From positions 1 through 18,950 of the forward strand of contig JAAYXQ010000302.1 in assembly GCA_012515825.1 (NCBI GenBank): a DNA stretch of 18,950 nt, read 5' to 3'. The notes beneath the pieces are model-generated. The model searched no databases, had not been told where the DNA came from, and saw nothing but the letters and a program-made list of their open reading frames with translations. Of this stretch, positions 6,589-13,717 are shown one piece after another; position 1 is the stretch's first letter; every line of letters starts with the position of its first letter. This stretch comes from Fibrobacter sp. (lineage in GTDB: Bacteria > Fibrobacterota > Fibrobacteria > Fibrobacterales > Fibrobacteraceae). The position numbers and the translations under genes were made by a program.

Positions 6589-8832
6589 TTAATCCGCTTT
6601 AATTTTTAAACGATCACCCACTTTTACTTTGGTATCTTGAAGTCCATTCCATTTTACTATTTCTGTAATGGATACTTTATAACGCCTTGCAATATCCCAA
6701 AGAGACTCCCCTTTCTCAACTACATGATAATCACTTGCTGATTCCTGAGGATTAGATACATGAGATTGATTTAATTTTAATTTTTCTCCAGGATAAATAT
6801 TATTACTTGTCCCTTTATTATTCCACTTTTGTAAATCAGAAACCGTTACTCCTAATTTTTTTGAAATAGAATATAAATTATCTCCACTTTGCACTACATA
6901 AACATCTTTTGGTTTAGAAGGAGCCCATACTTTTACTTTTGGCTTTGCAGGAGCCTTTTCTTTAGGTTTAGGAAAAGGAATTTGAATTTCATCTCCTACA
7001 CGTAAACGTTGACGCATTCCACCATTTTTTTCCATTAAATCATTACGAGAAATTCCTAAAGATAAAGCAATACTATGATAAGAATCCCCTTCTTTTACAG
7101 TATATTTTTTGATTAACGTTTGATTTTGAATCGTATTTTCTTTCGCCATCGGTTTAGATACGTAAAGAGTATCAGAAACCTTTACTATAGTGTTATCTCC
7201 AAGCTTATTCCAAGATTTTAAATTTTCTACAGAAACACCAAATTGACGAGCTATAGAGGCTAAATTATCTCCTAATTTTACCACATACTCTTTCACCTTT
7301 TGAGGTTTTGGAGTACTTTTTGAACTATTTTTCTTCGAAACAGAAGGCAAAGGAATTAAAAGAGTTTGACCAGCTCTAAGTCTAGTATTTTTCATCCCAT
7401 TTGAAGATTGAATTGCTTTTATTGAAAGGCCATACTTTCTAGAAATAGATCCTAAATTTTCTCCTGATTTAACCTTGTGATGAAACCATCTAGAAAATTG
7501 GGATTTATCCATTTCTTCATATGCCATTGCAAAACGTTCTCTAGATTCAAAAGGAAGTTTCAAAACATATTCTTGTATATCTGGAGGCGTAAATGATTTG
7601 ATTAGCTCAGGATTCAAAGTTCGGATAGAATCTTCTGTAACACCAACCGTTTTTGCGATGAGATCTAAGGGTAAACAATCAAATACAGTAATCGTATCAA
7701 AAGGAACTTTTTCTTGAGGTTCTATCACCATATCATAATGTTGTGGATAATGTCCAATAATCATCGCAGCTAAAATACGAGGCACATAATGCATTGTTTC
7801 TTTTGGTAAAGCAAGATCCCAATAAGTAATTGTACGTGTGGAATCAAATGTACTATCTGAACGCATTTCTCGAAGTAAACGACGAACACGACCTTCTCCA
7901 CAGTTATAGGCAGCCATTGCTAAAAGCCAATCGTTAAATTCATTATTAAGGCGCTTTAAATACCCAATAGCAGCATTGGTTGCTAATTCTGGATTTCGTC
8001 GCATATCGACCCAATAATTCACATCCAGACCATATCTTTTTCCTGTTTCAGGAATAAATTGCCATAATCCAGAAGCCTTCGCACGACTATATGCTTTTAC
8101 CTTAAAGCCCGATTCAACCAACGCCAAATAAATCAAATCTTCAGGTATTTGATGTTCTTTTAGTTTCGCATAAATTAACGAATCATAAAGATTTTTTCTA
8201 GAAAGAGAGCCTTCTGTGAATGACTTTGCCGCTTTACTTAAATAATGAATTTCTCTCATCACGCGATCATTCAACTGCACTGGTAAAGAAAACTGTTTTA
8301 AATCAAGTGTATCTAAAAAACTTTCAATTTCATCTAATTCCGCAGTATCAATAACATCTTCTTCAAGAGTTTCATGCCCCTCAATAGAAATGTCATTTTT
8401 TAAATAGGTCGTTGCCTCTTTTCCCAACTCCGCCACATGAGGATAAATCTCATCTAAAGCAAATAAAATGCGAACAGGCATTTCTCGACGATATAAAGAA
8501 TCCACTTCTTTATACTTGGTGTAAGTAGTATCGTATTTTTCTAAAACAAGTTGTTTTAAGGAAACATCCAAATAATGGCCCGCTAAAAGCCATTCTTCAT
8601 CATCTATTGCCTGCAAAGCGTATTGATATTGCTCCCAAGATGACCGCATTGCCATGTATTCAGGAATGCTGTCTTGAAGCGCTTTGGCTACAAAAGAGAC
8701 CGTATCCGATTCGGCAGTATACGCTTCGTCTATCGAAGACGTAGAAACCACCACTTTGGGTGAACAAGCAATCACACTAGCAATGCAACAAGCAAAAGCT
8801 AGTGGTCGAAGCCAACCAAAAAAATGAATCAC
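6589..8832 (-). CDS. mltD: MltD-like lytic transglycosylase lipoprotein with five LysM domains
   Basis: The 747-residue protein begins with a lipoprotein signal peptide (lipobox SVIAC, Cys23). A poorly conserved, partly acidic region follows to about 190. Then comes an SLT transglycosylase domain at about 225-325: the catalytic glutamate is Glu240 in ALVESGF, with ASGLWQFIPETGKRYGL and MAAYNCGEGRV as family motifs. Five LysM domains bind glycan at about 452-496, 514-560, 575-621, 643-688 and 701-746. E. coli MltD is about 450 residues with two LysM, so this one has an enlarged wall-binding tail. It cleaves peptidoglycan by forming 1,6-anhydro-muramic ends. The start is GTG at 8832, overlapping the upstream stop as GTGA, so translation is coupled to the acidic protein. 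Confidence 0.92.
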   Translation of the reverse strand: MIHFFGWLRPLAFACCIASVIACSPKVVVSTSSIDEAYTAESDTVSFVAKALQDSIPEYMAMRSSWEQYQYALQAIDDEEWLLAGHYLDVSLKQLVLEKYDTTYTKYKEVDSLYRREMPVRILFALDEIYPHVAELGKEATTYLKNDISIEGHETLEEDVIDTAELDEIESFLDTLDLKQFSLPVQLNDRVMREIHYLSKAAKSFTEGSLSRKNLYDSLIYAKLKEHQIPEDLIYLALVESGFKVKAYSRAKASGLWQFIPETGKRYGLDVNYWVDMRRNPELATNAAIGYLKRLNNEFNDWLLAMAAYNCGEGRVRRLLREMRSDSTFDSTRTITYWDLALPKETMHYVPRILAAMIIGHYPQHYDMVIEPQEKVPFDTITVFDCLPLDLIAKTVGVTEDSIRTLNPELIKSFTPPDIQEYVLKLPFESRERFAMAYEEMDKSQFSRWFHHKVKSGENLGSISRKYGLSIKAIQSSNGMKNTRLRAGQTLLIPLPSVSKKNSSKSTPKPQKVKEYVVKLGDNLASIARQFGVSVENLKSWNKLGDNTIVKVSDTLYVSKPMAKENTIQNQTLIKKYTVKEGDSYHSIALSLGISRNDLMEKNGGMRQRLRVGDEIQIPFPKPKEKAPAKPKVKVWAPSKPKDVYVVQSGDNLYSISKKLGVTVSDLQKWNNKGTSNNIYPGEKLKLNQSHVSNPQESASDYHVVEKGESLWDIARRYKVSITEIVKWNGLQDTKVKVGDRLKIKAD

Positions 8833-9029
8833 TGATCGAAGTCCAAATCTTCTGCGTAATCAGACCAAATCTGGTCTCTTTTAAAAGAAGGATTATCGAA
8901 ATCGACTTCTTCATCGATATCTTCTTCTTCTACGACTTCTTCTAGCTCCTCCTCTTCACCAGGAAAAGGAAGCGGAGCTTCGAAATTATCACCTTTTGGA
9001 CGACGACCACATTGAAAAGTTATGTTCAT
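8829..9029 (-). CDS. Small, highly acidic protein of unknown function
   Basis: I do not recognise it. I start it at the ATG at 9029, which has GAGAGG five bases upstream; a GTG at 9035 lies inside that signal and is less likely. The 66 residues hold 23 Asp or Glu, concentrated in the block GEEEELEEVVEEEDIDEEVD, with a short basic start containing GRRPKG. There is no signal peptide or membrane helix, so it is probably cytoplasmic and largely disordered. It sits between a small membrane protein and the transglycosylase and overlaps the latter by four bases, so it is made in step with it; a role in that operon is likely but undefined. Confidence 0.7.
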   Translation of the reverse strand: MNITFQCGRRPKGDNFEAPLPFPGEEEELEEVVEEEDIDEEVDFDNPSFKRDQIWSDYAEDLDFDQ

Positions 9030-9038
9030 AAGCACCTC

Positions 9039-9197
9039 TCAGTGAATTACTTTTGCAACACCAAACCAAATAACAAGCGTTAAAACTAATGCCGCTATCA
9101 TTTGAAGAAATATAACAACCCTATTAACACGATAGGCTTTTTGAGCTTTTCGATGCCAAGAAGGTATTTCTTGTTTGGATTTCTTTTTTACAACCAT
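9039..9197 (-). CDS. 52-residue single-pass membrane protein
   Basis: I found this small gene by hand translation. The product starts MVVKKKSKQEIPSWHRKAQK, which is strongly basic, and then has one membrane helix at about 28-50 (VVIFLQMIAALVLTLVIWFG), ending VAKVIH. By the positive-inside rule the N-terminus should be cytoplasmic. The stop lies 9 bases before the acidic-protein ATG, and the acidic gene's Shine-Dalgarno is in that gap, so the two form one unit with the transglycosylase gene. It has no Shine-Dalgarno; a promoter lies so close that the mRNA may be leaderless. No family is recognised. The continuous open frame, the coherent basic-then-hydrophobic design and the tight spacing support a real gene. 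Confidence 0.65.
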   Translation of the reverse strand: MVVKKKSKQEIPSWHRKAQKAYRVNRVVIFLQMIAALVLTLVIWFGVAKVIH

Positions 9198-9205
9198 TGA
9201 AGGAT

Positions 9206-9233
9206 AATATACACAGAATCTTTAAAATGCCAA
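9206..9233 (-). promoter_or_regulatory. Predicted promoter of the small-protein/MltD unit
   Basis: On the minus strand TTGGCA (9233-9228) and TATATT (9211-9206) are 16 bases apart, each one mismatch from the sigma-70 consensus. Transcription would begin near 9199, only about two bases before the ATG at 9197. Confidence 0.5.
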
Positions 9234-9271
9234 TAGAAAAAAAAGAATATTTATGCTTATTACAGCTCAAA

Positions 9272-10414
9272 TTACCAATTCTTAATTCTATCTTTAGCCG
9301 CTTTTATGTTTGTGATACCTTCAGCTCCATTGTTGATGGTTTGAACGGTTGGTAAAATCAGAGAAATCAAACGATTCCAACGAGCTAAACCAGTTGCATC
9401 CACATAAACAATATCTCTAGGTTGTAAATTAAAGCCATCACCAAAAATGAGCGCCAAAGGATTCCTTGAATTCAGATGAAATACTTTAATAGTATCCATT
9501 GAAACACCTGCACGAATCACATAAATCCCTTTACTTTGAGCACTCATCACTTGTAAACCACCAGCTTCAGATAACGCTTCTGAAAGGCTCATTTTACCGT
9601 TTTTTAATTGAAGAGCTTGCTGTTTACCTACTTCACCGAGCAAAAAGACCTTAAATTCATCGTTATTTGCAACACGAATCACATCACCATTTTTCAATAG
9701 AACATCGGCAGGCCCCGCTCCCGCAGGGTACATTGCCGTTAAATCAACAAAAAAGGTTTTTCCTTCTCGAACTAGTTCCACAAATTTTGGGTTTCCATCA
9801 GGAGAAATCCCTCCTGCACGATTTAGTGCTTCAAGTAAAGTAACTGGGATATCAGATAGAGGAACGGTACCCGCTTTTACAACAGCCCCTTGAACATAAG
9901 CTTTTTGACTTTGACTAGAAATTAAGCGTACATCAATTTGAGGGTTATTCAACACTTGAGACAATGATTCAACAATAGTTGATCTTAATTCGGAAATAGT
10001 TTTACCAGCAACTGGAATTTGCCCTGTGTAAGGATAAAACATTTCTCCATTTTCATCAATCATTTGACCAGTAGCGTTATCACTTCTAAATGAACCTAAA
10101 GGCAAGGTCAACTCTGGATGTTCCCAAACAGTTACTTGAACTATATCAAACTTGCCTAATTTATATGTTTCTGGACGATATTCTAATAGTTCAGGAGCAA
10201 TAGAAGCAGAAAGGGCTTCTTTCTGATTTATCTTAGCCATTGTTTGAGCAGAAATACTTTGTAAATGAACTTGTGCTCCTTGAAAAGCAGCAAGAGTATC
10301 GACAGAACCATCTTCAGTTGCTCTTTCCCCAAAATGCATACCAGGCGCAGCAAAACATCCCGATAATATAAAAGCAGAAAAGGCAAGGCAGAAACAATAT
10401 TTTAAGCGATTCAA
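9272..10414 (-). CDS. wza: Wza-like outer-membrane polysaccharide export lipoprotein
   Basis: The 380-residue product is almost the length of E. coli Wza. It has a lipoprotein signal peptide (lipobox LSGC, Cys20), a polysaccharide-export domain at about 80-175 (YKLGKFDIVQVTVWEHPEL, then GEMFYPYTGQIPVAGKTISE), SLBB-type domains at about 180-330 (KAYVQGAVVKAGTVPLSD; FKVFLLGEVGKQQALQLKNG), and a C-terminal segment with LQPRDIVYVDATGLARWNRL, which in Wza leads into the amphipathic helix that lines the outer-membrane pore. It should form the octameric channel for capsule or exopolysaccharide. No Wzc-type co-polymerase, Wzb phosphatase or glycosyltransferase gene lies beside it, so it is an orphan here. 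GAGGAG lies upstream at a rather long 12-base spacing. Confidence 0.92.
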   Translation of the reverse strand: MNRLKYCFCLAFSAFILSGCFAAPGMHFGERATEDGSVDTLAAFQGAQVHLQSISAQTMAKINQKEALSASIAPELLEYRPETYKLGKFDIVQVTVWEHPELTLPLGSFRSDNATGQMIDENGEMFYPYTGQIPVAGKTISELRSTIVESLSQVLNNPQIDVRLISSQSQKAYVQGAVVKAGTVPLSDIPVTLLEALNRAGGISPDGNPKFVELVREGKTFFVDLTAMYPAGAGPADVLLKNGDVIRVANNDEFKVFLLGEVGKQQALQLKNGKMSLSEALSEAGGLQVMSAQSKGIYVIRAGVSMDTIKVFHLNSRNPLALIFGDGFNLQPRDIVYVDATGLARWNRLISLILPTVQTINNGAEGITNIKAAKDRIKNW

Positions 10415-10476
10415 AAGGATAGCTCCTCGTTAATAAACCTATATGAAAGCAAAAGATAAATAAAAAAAAAGTATTT

Positions 10477-10486
10477 TTGTATACAA
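10477..10486. promoter_or_regulatory. Perfect palindrome TTGTATACAA beside the second dyad
   Basis: A perfect 10-base palindrome lies two bases before the dyad at 10488-10505 in the divergent wza / OmpA region. It may be part of the same operator or coincidence in AT-rich DNA. Confidence 0.25.
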
Positions 10487-10487
10487 T

Positions 10488-10516
10488 TTGTGATTCACAT
10501 CAAAAAAAATTATATT
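10488..10516 (+). promoter_or_regulatory. Predicted OmpA-gene promoter with overlapping operator-like dyad
   Basis: TTGTGA (10488-10493) and TATATT (10511-10516) are spaced 17 bases apart, a good sigma-70-type arrangement, with the gene's ATG 32 bases further on. The -35 box begins an 18-base dyad (10488-10505) reading TTGTGA-N6-TCAAAA, one base from TTGTGA-N6-TCACAA. The ankyrin-gene promoter has the same composition: a TTGTGA box inside a dyad, then TATATT. Confidence 0.5.
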
Positions 10517-10548
10517 AAAACCATTAAGTTTTCAAAAATGGGGTTCTC

Positions 10549-12996
10549 ATGAAAAAACGTATTTTTACGCTAATACTTGCTTTGACAGGAAGTATTATGG
10601 CTCAAACGGGCCTGAATGGTGGTTCTGATGGATTACACCAACAAAATGCCACTTCATTAGGCCAATGGACTTTGTCTGGTGGTTTTGGTGGAGAAGCCTC
10701 TATAGATAGTTGGTATATGGTTAAAGACGGCTATTATTTTGATCCATCAAATAATAAAAAAATCACCCTTGATAGAATATCCCCATCTATAAGCACTAAT
10801 ATCCATGTCGCTTTAGGTCTTCTTGACTTTTGGGATATAGGAGTAGTTGTTCCTCTTTATTATGATCTTGTTTCCCCTGAACACAATGAAATATCTCAAT
10901 TAAAAGGAGGCGGTATTGGTGATCTAGAAATGTGGATGAAATTTCGCATCCCTTTTTCTGATAAAAATGTATTTAGTTTAGCCACTCTTTTACAAGTAAC
11001 AGCTCCTACTGGAAAAGAAGGAACTGGTATGCGTCCTCGCAAAATTTGGCACATCAATAGCTGGGGTTCTACTGATCCATATACAGCCAATGACTGGGTT
11101 TTCATTGGTAATTTAATTGGTACTTTCGATTTTACTAAAAAACAAGTGCCATTACGTTGGAATATGAATATCGGTTTTGCAGGCTCATTAAATGAAGGGT
11201 CTAATTCCTTAGTTTGGGGTACTGGTCTAAATGTTCTCCCCTCTTCCTATTTTGATTTATTCGTTGAATTCTCTGGAGAAACTCGTGTTGAAAAAACTTC
11301 TATTCCTAGAGAACCTCTAGATGATCCAATGCGTTTAACCCCAGGCGTTCGTTTCCATTTACCAGCAGGGGTTGACCTTGCCTTAGGTTTGGATATTGGA
11401 ATGAATACTTTCAGAAATCCAGGATTTGATTACAATGAAGAGAACGGCTATCCTGTTGTAAGAACTAAAAATGGAGAAGTATTACGTTATGAATCCGTTA
11501 GCTCCTCTCATTTCGCAGTATCTGCTCTCTTAACTTGGAAAATGAGTTTCAAGAGTGTAGATACTGATGGCGATGGTATTTTCGACAAAAAAGATCTCTG
11601 TGCTAATACACCAAAAGCAGCTCCTGTAGATTCTACGGGTTGCCCTCTTGATTCCGATAAAGATCATATTCCAGATTATCTTGACAAATGCCCAGAAACT
11701 AAAGAAGGCCTTGCTGTTGATTCGACGGGTTGCATGCTTGATTCGGATCAAGATGGAGTCATTAATATAGACGACCAATGTCCAAATACTCGTAAAGATG
11801 TTCCTGTAGATGCTACTGGTTGTCCTATGGATGCTGATAAAGATGGCGTTGCCGATGAAAAAGACAAATGTCCAAAAACTCCAGTAGGAGCGTTTGTAGA
11901 CGAACTTGGCTGCCCTATTGATACAGATAAAGATGGTGTCACCGATCATTTAGATAAATGCCCTAAGACACCAAAAGACGCTCGTGTTAATTCAAGTGGC
12001 TGCCCTCTTGATTCTGATGAAGACAGTGTTCCTGATTATTTAGACAAATGTCCTAACACTCGCAAGGGTTCTCCTGTAGATACCACTGGCTGCCCTACAG
12101 ATGCTGATAAAGACGGTGTTGCCGATCAATTAGACAAATGTCCTAATTCAGCAATAGGCTCCGTTGTGGATTCAACTGGTTGTGCTATTGACTCAGATAA
12201 GGATGGTGTTGTTGATCATTTAGATAAATGTCCTAACACAGAAGCTGGTCTTACAGTAGATCTTAACGGCTGTCCTTTGGATGATGATAAAGATGGAGTT
12301 TATAATTCTAAAGATAAATGCTCGAATACACCAGCAAATACTCCTGTTGATATAAATGGCTGTCCATTAGATCAAGACCAAGATGGTGTTGCTGATCTTC
12401 TTGACAAATGCCCTAATACAGTAGCAAAAACTCCTGTAGATTCTACGGGTTGCCCAGCTGACTTTGATAAAGATGGTGTTCCTGATTTCCTTGATAAATG
12501 TCCTAACACCGTAGCTGGTGAAACAGTGGACTCCACTGGTTGTGTTATTGATTCCGATAAAGACGGTGTTGCAGACGCAATTGATATGTGCCCACACACA
12601 CTTCAAGGGATTAAAATTGATGAAAAAGGCTGCCCAATCAATAAGAAACAAGATTTAAGCAAATTGAATAAAGGCATTAACTTTAAGCCTAATTCTAAAA
12701 AACTAACTAATGCTAGTTATGCTACTCTTGATGATGTTGTGACTTTATTACGTCAAATTCCAAGTGCCAATTTGGAAGTTCAAGGACATACTGATAATAG
12801 AGGAAGTGATAAGATCAACTTAAAGCTTTCACAAGATAGAGCTCAAACCGTTGTTGATTACTTCATCAAAAAAGGAATCAGTGAAAAACGTGTTCGTGCA
12901 ATCGGTTATGGTTCTGAACGTCCAATTGCCGATAATGAAACAAAGAAAGGAAGAAATACTAATCGTCGCGTTGAACTAGTTCCTTTCGAATTGTAA
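10549..12996 (+). CDS. OmpA-family protein: beta-barrel, twelve calcium-binding-type repeats, peptidoglycan-binding domain
   Basis: The 815-residue product has a signal peptide (to SIMAQTG), an N-terminal barrel-like region at about 20-335 rich in aromatic and glycine residues, twelve consecutive 30-residue repeats at 338-697, and an OmpA C-terminal domain at about 698-815. Each repeat follows D-D-D-G---D--D-CP-T--G--VD--GCP, the thrombospondin type 3 pattern, with acidic loops that bind calcium and two cysteines that may form disulphides. The C-terminal domain carries QGHTDNRGS and KGRNTNRRVEL; Asp749 and the Arg residues near 806 are the family's diaminopimelate-binding residues. It should link the outer membrane to peptidoglycan through a long, calcium-stiffened rod. 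OmpA-type proteins are usually about 350 residues; the repeats explain the excess. It is a single gene with a strong terminator. Confidence 0.93.
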   Translation: MKKRIFTLILALTGSIMAQTGLNGGSDGLHQQNATSLGQWTLSGGFGGEASIDSWYMVKDGYYFDPSNNKKITLDRISPSISTNIHVALGLLDFWDIGVVVPLYYDLVSPEHNEISQLKGGGIGDLEMWMKFRIPFSDKNVFSLATLLQVTAPTGKEGTGMRPRKIWHINSWGSTDPYTANDWVFIGNLIGTFDFTKKQVPLRWNMNIGFAGSLNEGSNSLVWGTGLNVLPSSYFDLFVEFSGETRVEKTSIPREPLDDPMRLTPGVRFHLPAGVDLALGLDIGMNTFRNPGFDYNEENGYPVVRTKNGEVLRYESVSSSHFAVSALLTWKMSFKSVDTDGDGIFDKKDLCANTPKAAPVDSTGCPLDSDKDHIPDYLDKCPETKEGLAVDSTGCMLDSDQDGVINIDDQCPNTRKDVPVDATGCPMDADKDGVADEKDKCPKTPVGAFVDELGCPIDTDKDGVTDHLDKCPKTPKDARVNSSGCPLDSDEDSVPDYLDKCPNTRKGSPVDTTGCPTDADKDGVADQLDKCPNSAIGSVVDSTGCAIDSDKDGVVDHLDKCPNTEAGLTVDLNGCPLDDDKDGVYNSKDKCSNTPANTPVDINGCPLDQDQDGVADLLDKCPNTVAKTPVDSTGCPADFDKDGVPDFLDKCPNTVAGETVDSTGCVIDSDKDGVADAIDMCPHTLQGIKIDEKGCPINKKQDLSKLNKGINFKPNSKKLTNASYATLDDVVTLLRQIPSANLEVQGHTDNRGSDKINLKLSQDRAQTVVDYFIKKGISEKRVRAIGYGSERPIADNETKKGRNTNRRVELVPFEL
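11560..12639 (+). repeat. Twelve tandem 90-bp units coding for 30-residue repeats
   Basis: Twelve in-frame units of exactly 90 bases start with DTDGDGIFDKKD and end with KIDEKGCPI. Every unit keeps 30 residues with no insertion or deletion, cysteines at unit positions 14 and 28 (the third-from-last residue) and aspartates at 1, 3 and 5 in nearly all. Codons differ between units, so this is an old, protein-selected array rather than a recent DNA expansion. Long open frames on the opposite strand are a by-product of the repeated codon pattern. Confidence 0.93.
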
Positions 12997-13013
12997 AACA
13001 TAATTCATTTTAC

Positions 13014-13048
13014 AAAAAGCCTTCAAAATGATTTTGAAGGCTTTTTTT
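13014..13048 (+). terminator. Intrinsic terminator of the OmpA-family gene
   Basis: AAAAAGCCTTCAAAA pairs perfectly with TTTTGAAGGCTTTTT around a three-base loop, followed by further T residues (13042-13048 is all T). It starts 17 bases after the stop and would also be partly active in the other direction. Confidence 0.93.
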
Positions 13049-13094
13049 ATGGCAAAAAAACAAAGTATTTCAAAAGCAAGCTTTCTCACCTCTA

Positions 13095-13124
13095 TTGGAA
13101 ATATGTATATCTTAGTATTATAAG
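13095..13124 (+). promoter_or_regulatory. Possible promoter of the nitroreductase gene
   Basis: TTGGAA (13095-13100) and TATAAG (13119-13124) lie 18 bases apart, and GGAG stands six bases before the ATG. The -10 box has close alternatives in the same AT-rich stretch. Confidence 0.35.
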
Positions 13125-13145
13125 GCTCTTTTTTTTGGAGAATTT

Positions 13146-13661
13146 ATGAATAATTTTATTGATTTAATTTTAAGCCGACGCAGTATTCGAAAATTTAATA
13201 ATACTCCTATTTCAAAAAATGACCTAGAACTTATTGTAAAAGCAGGTCTAGCTGCACCAAGTGGAAAAAATAAGCGTACTTGGAAATTTACAGTGGTATC
13301 CTCTACTTCTAAAATTCAAATGCTCGCAGATGCTATAGGAGAAGTGCTTTCTCGAAAGAATTATAATTTTTATAAGCCTACAGCCTTAATCATTCCCTCG
13401 AATTCAAGAGAAAGCCCATGGGGACGTGATGATAATGCTTGCGCTCTTCAAAATATTTTTCTTGCCGCTCACTCACTTCAAATCGGTTCTGTTTGGATCA
13501 ACCAACTAAGAGATATTTGTGATCACGAAATAATTAGACCAATACTAGATTCATTTGAAATACCAAAAGAACACATCGTTTATGGACTAGCGGCTCTCGG
13601 TTATATAGAAGAACCTTTAAAAATAATAGAAAGAACGGGTCTTATTCATTTTGTCGAATAA
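13146..13661 (+). CDS. Nitroreductase-family flavoprotein
   Basis: The 171-residue protein has the nitroreductase fold signature: LILSRRSIRKFNNTPIS at the N-terminus, where RRSIRKF contacts the FMN phosphate; AAPSGKNKRTWKFTVV at about 37-52, matching the family's A-PS--N-Q-W-F region; and GRDDNACALQNIFLAAHSL then GSVWINQL, the dimer and flavin contacts. The C-terminus has VYGLAALGYI, the family's late strand. Such enzymes are cytoplasmic FMN dimers that reduce nitro, quinone or other substrates with NAD(P)H; the substrate cannot be named. At 171 residues it belongs to the shorter subfamily. It stands alone between two hairpins, with its own promoter and GGAG. Confidence 0.9.
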   Translation: MNNFIDLILSRRSIRKFNNTPISKNDLELIVKAGLAAPSGKNKRTWKFTVVSSTSKIQMLADAIGEVLSRKNYNFYKPTALIIPSNSRESPWGRDDNACALQNIFLAAHSLQIGSVWINQLRDICDHEIIRPILDSFEIPKEHIVYGLAALGYIEEPLKIIERTGLIHFVE

Positions 13662-13664
13662 ACA

Positions 13665-13695
13665 ATAATTTCTTTCAACATAAGAAAGAAATTAT
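13665..13695. terminator. Bidirectional hairpin between convergent genes
   Basis: ATAATTTCTTTC pairs perfectly with GAAAGAAATTAT around a seven-base loop. It begins 3 bases after the nitroreductase stop and lies 22 bases beyond the stop of the convergent cellulase relative. The stem is AT-rich, so termination strength is uncertain. Confidence 0.65.
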
Positions 13696-13717
13696 ACTAC
13701 AAACAGACGTTTATAAA

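Noticed and set aside
6581..6620. Terminator between the convergent epimerase and transglycosylase genes
   Set aside because: Only a five-base AAAGC/GCTTT stem with a nine-base loop can be drawn; too weak to list.
11560..12639. CRISPR-like or recent satellite repeat
   Set aside because: Units are 90 bases, in frame, without unique spacers, and diverged in codons while conserved in protein.
11530..12651. Several open frames on the minus strand opposite the OmpA repeats
   Set aside because: They are by-products of the 90-base repeat coding pattern and have no ribosome site or protein-like composition.
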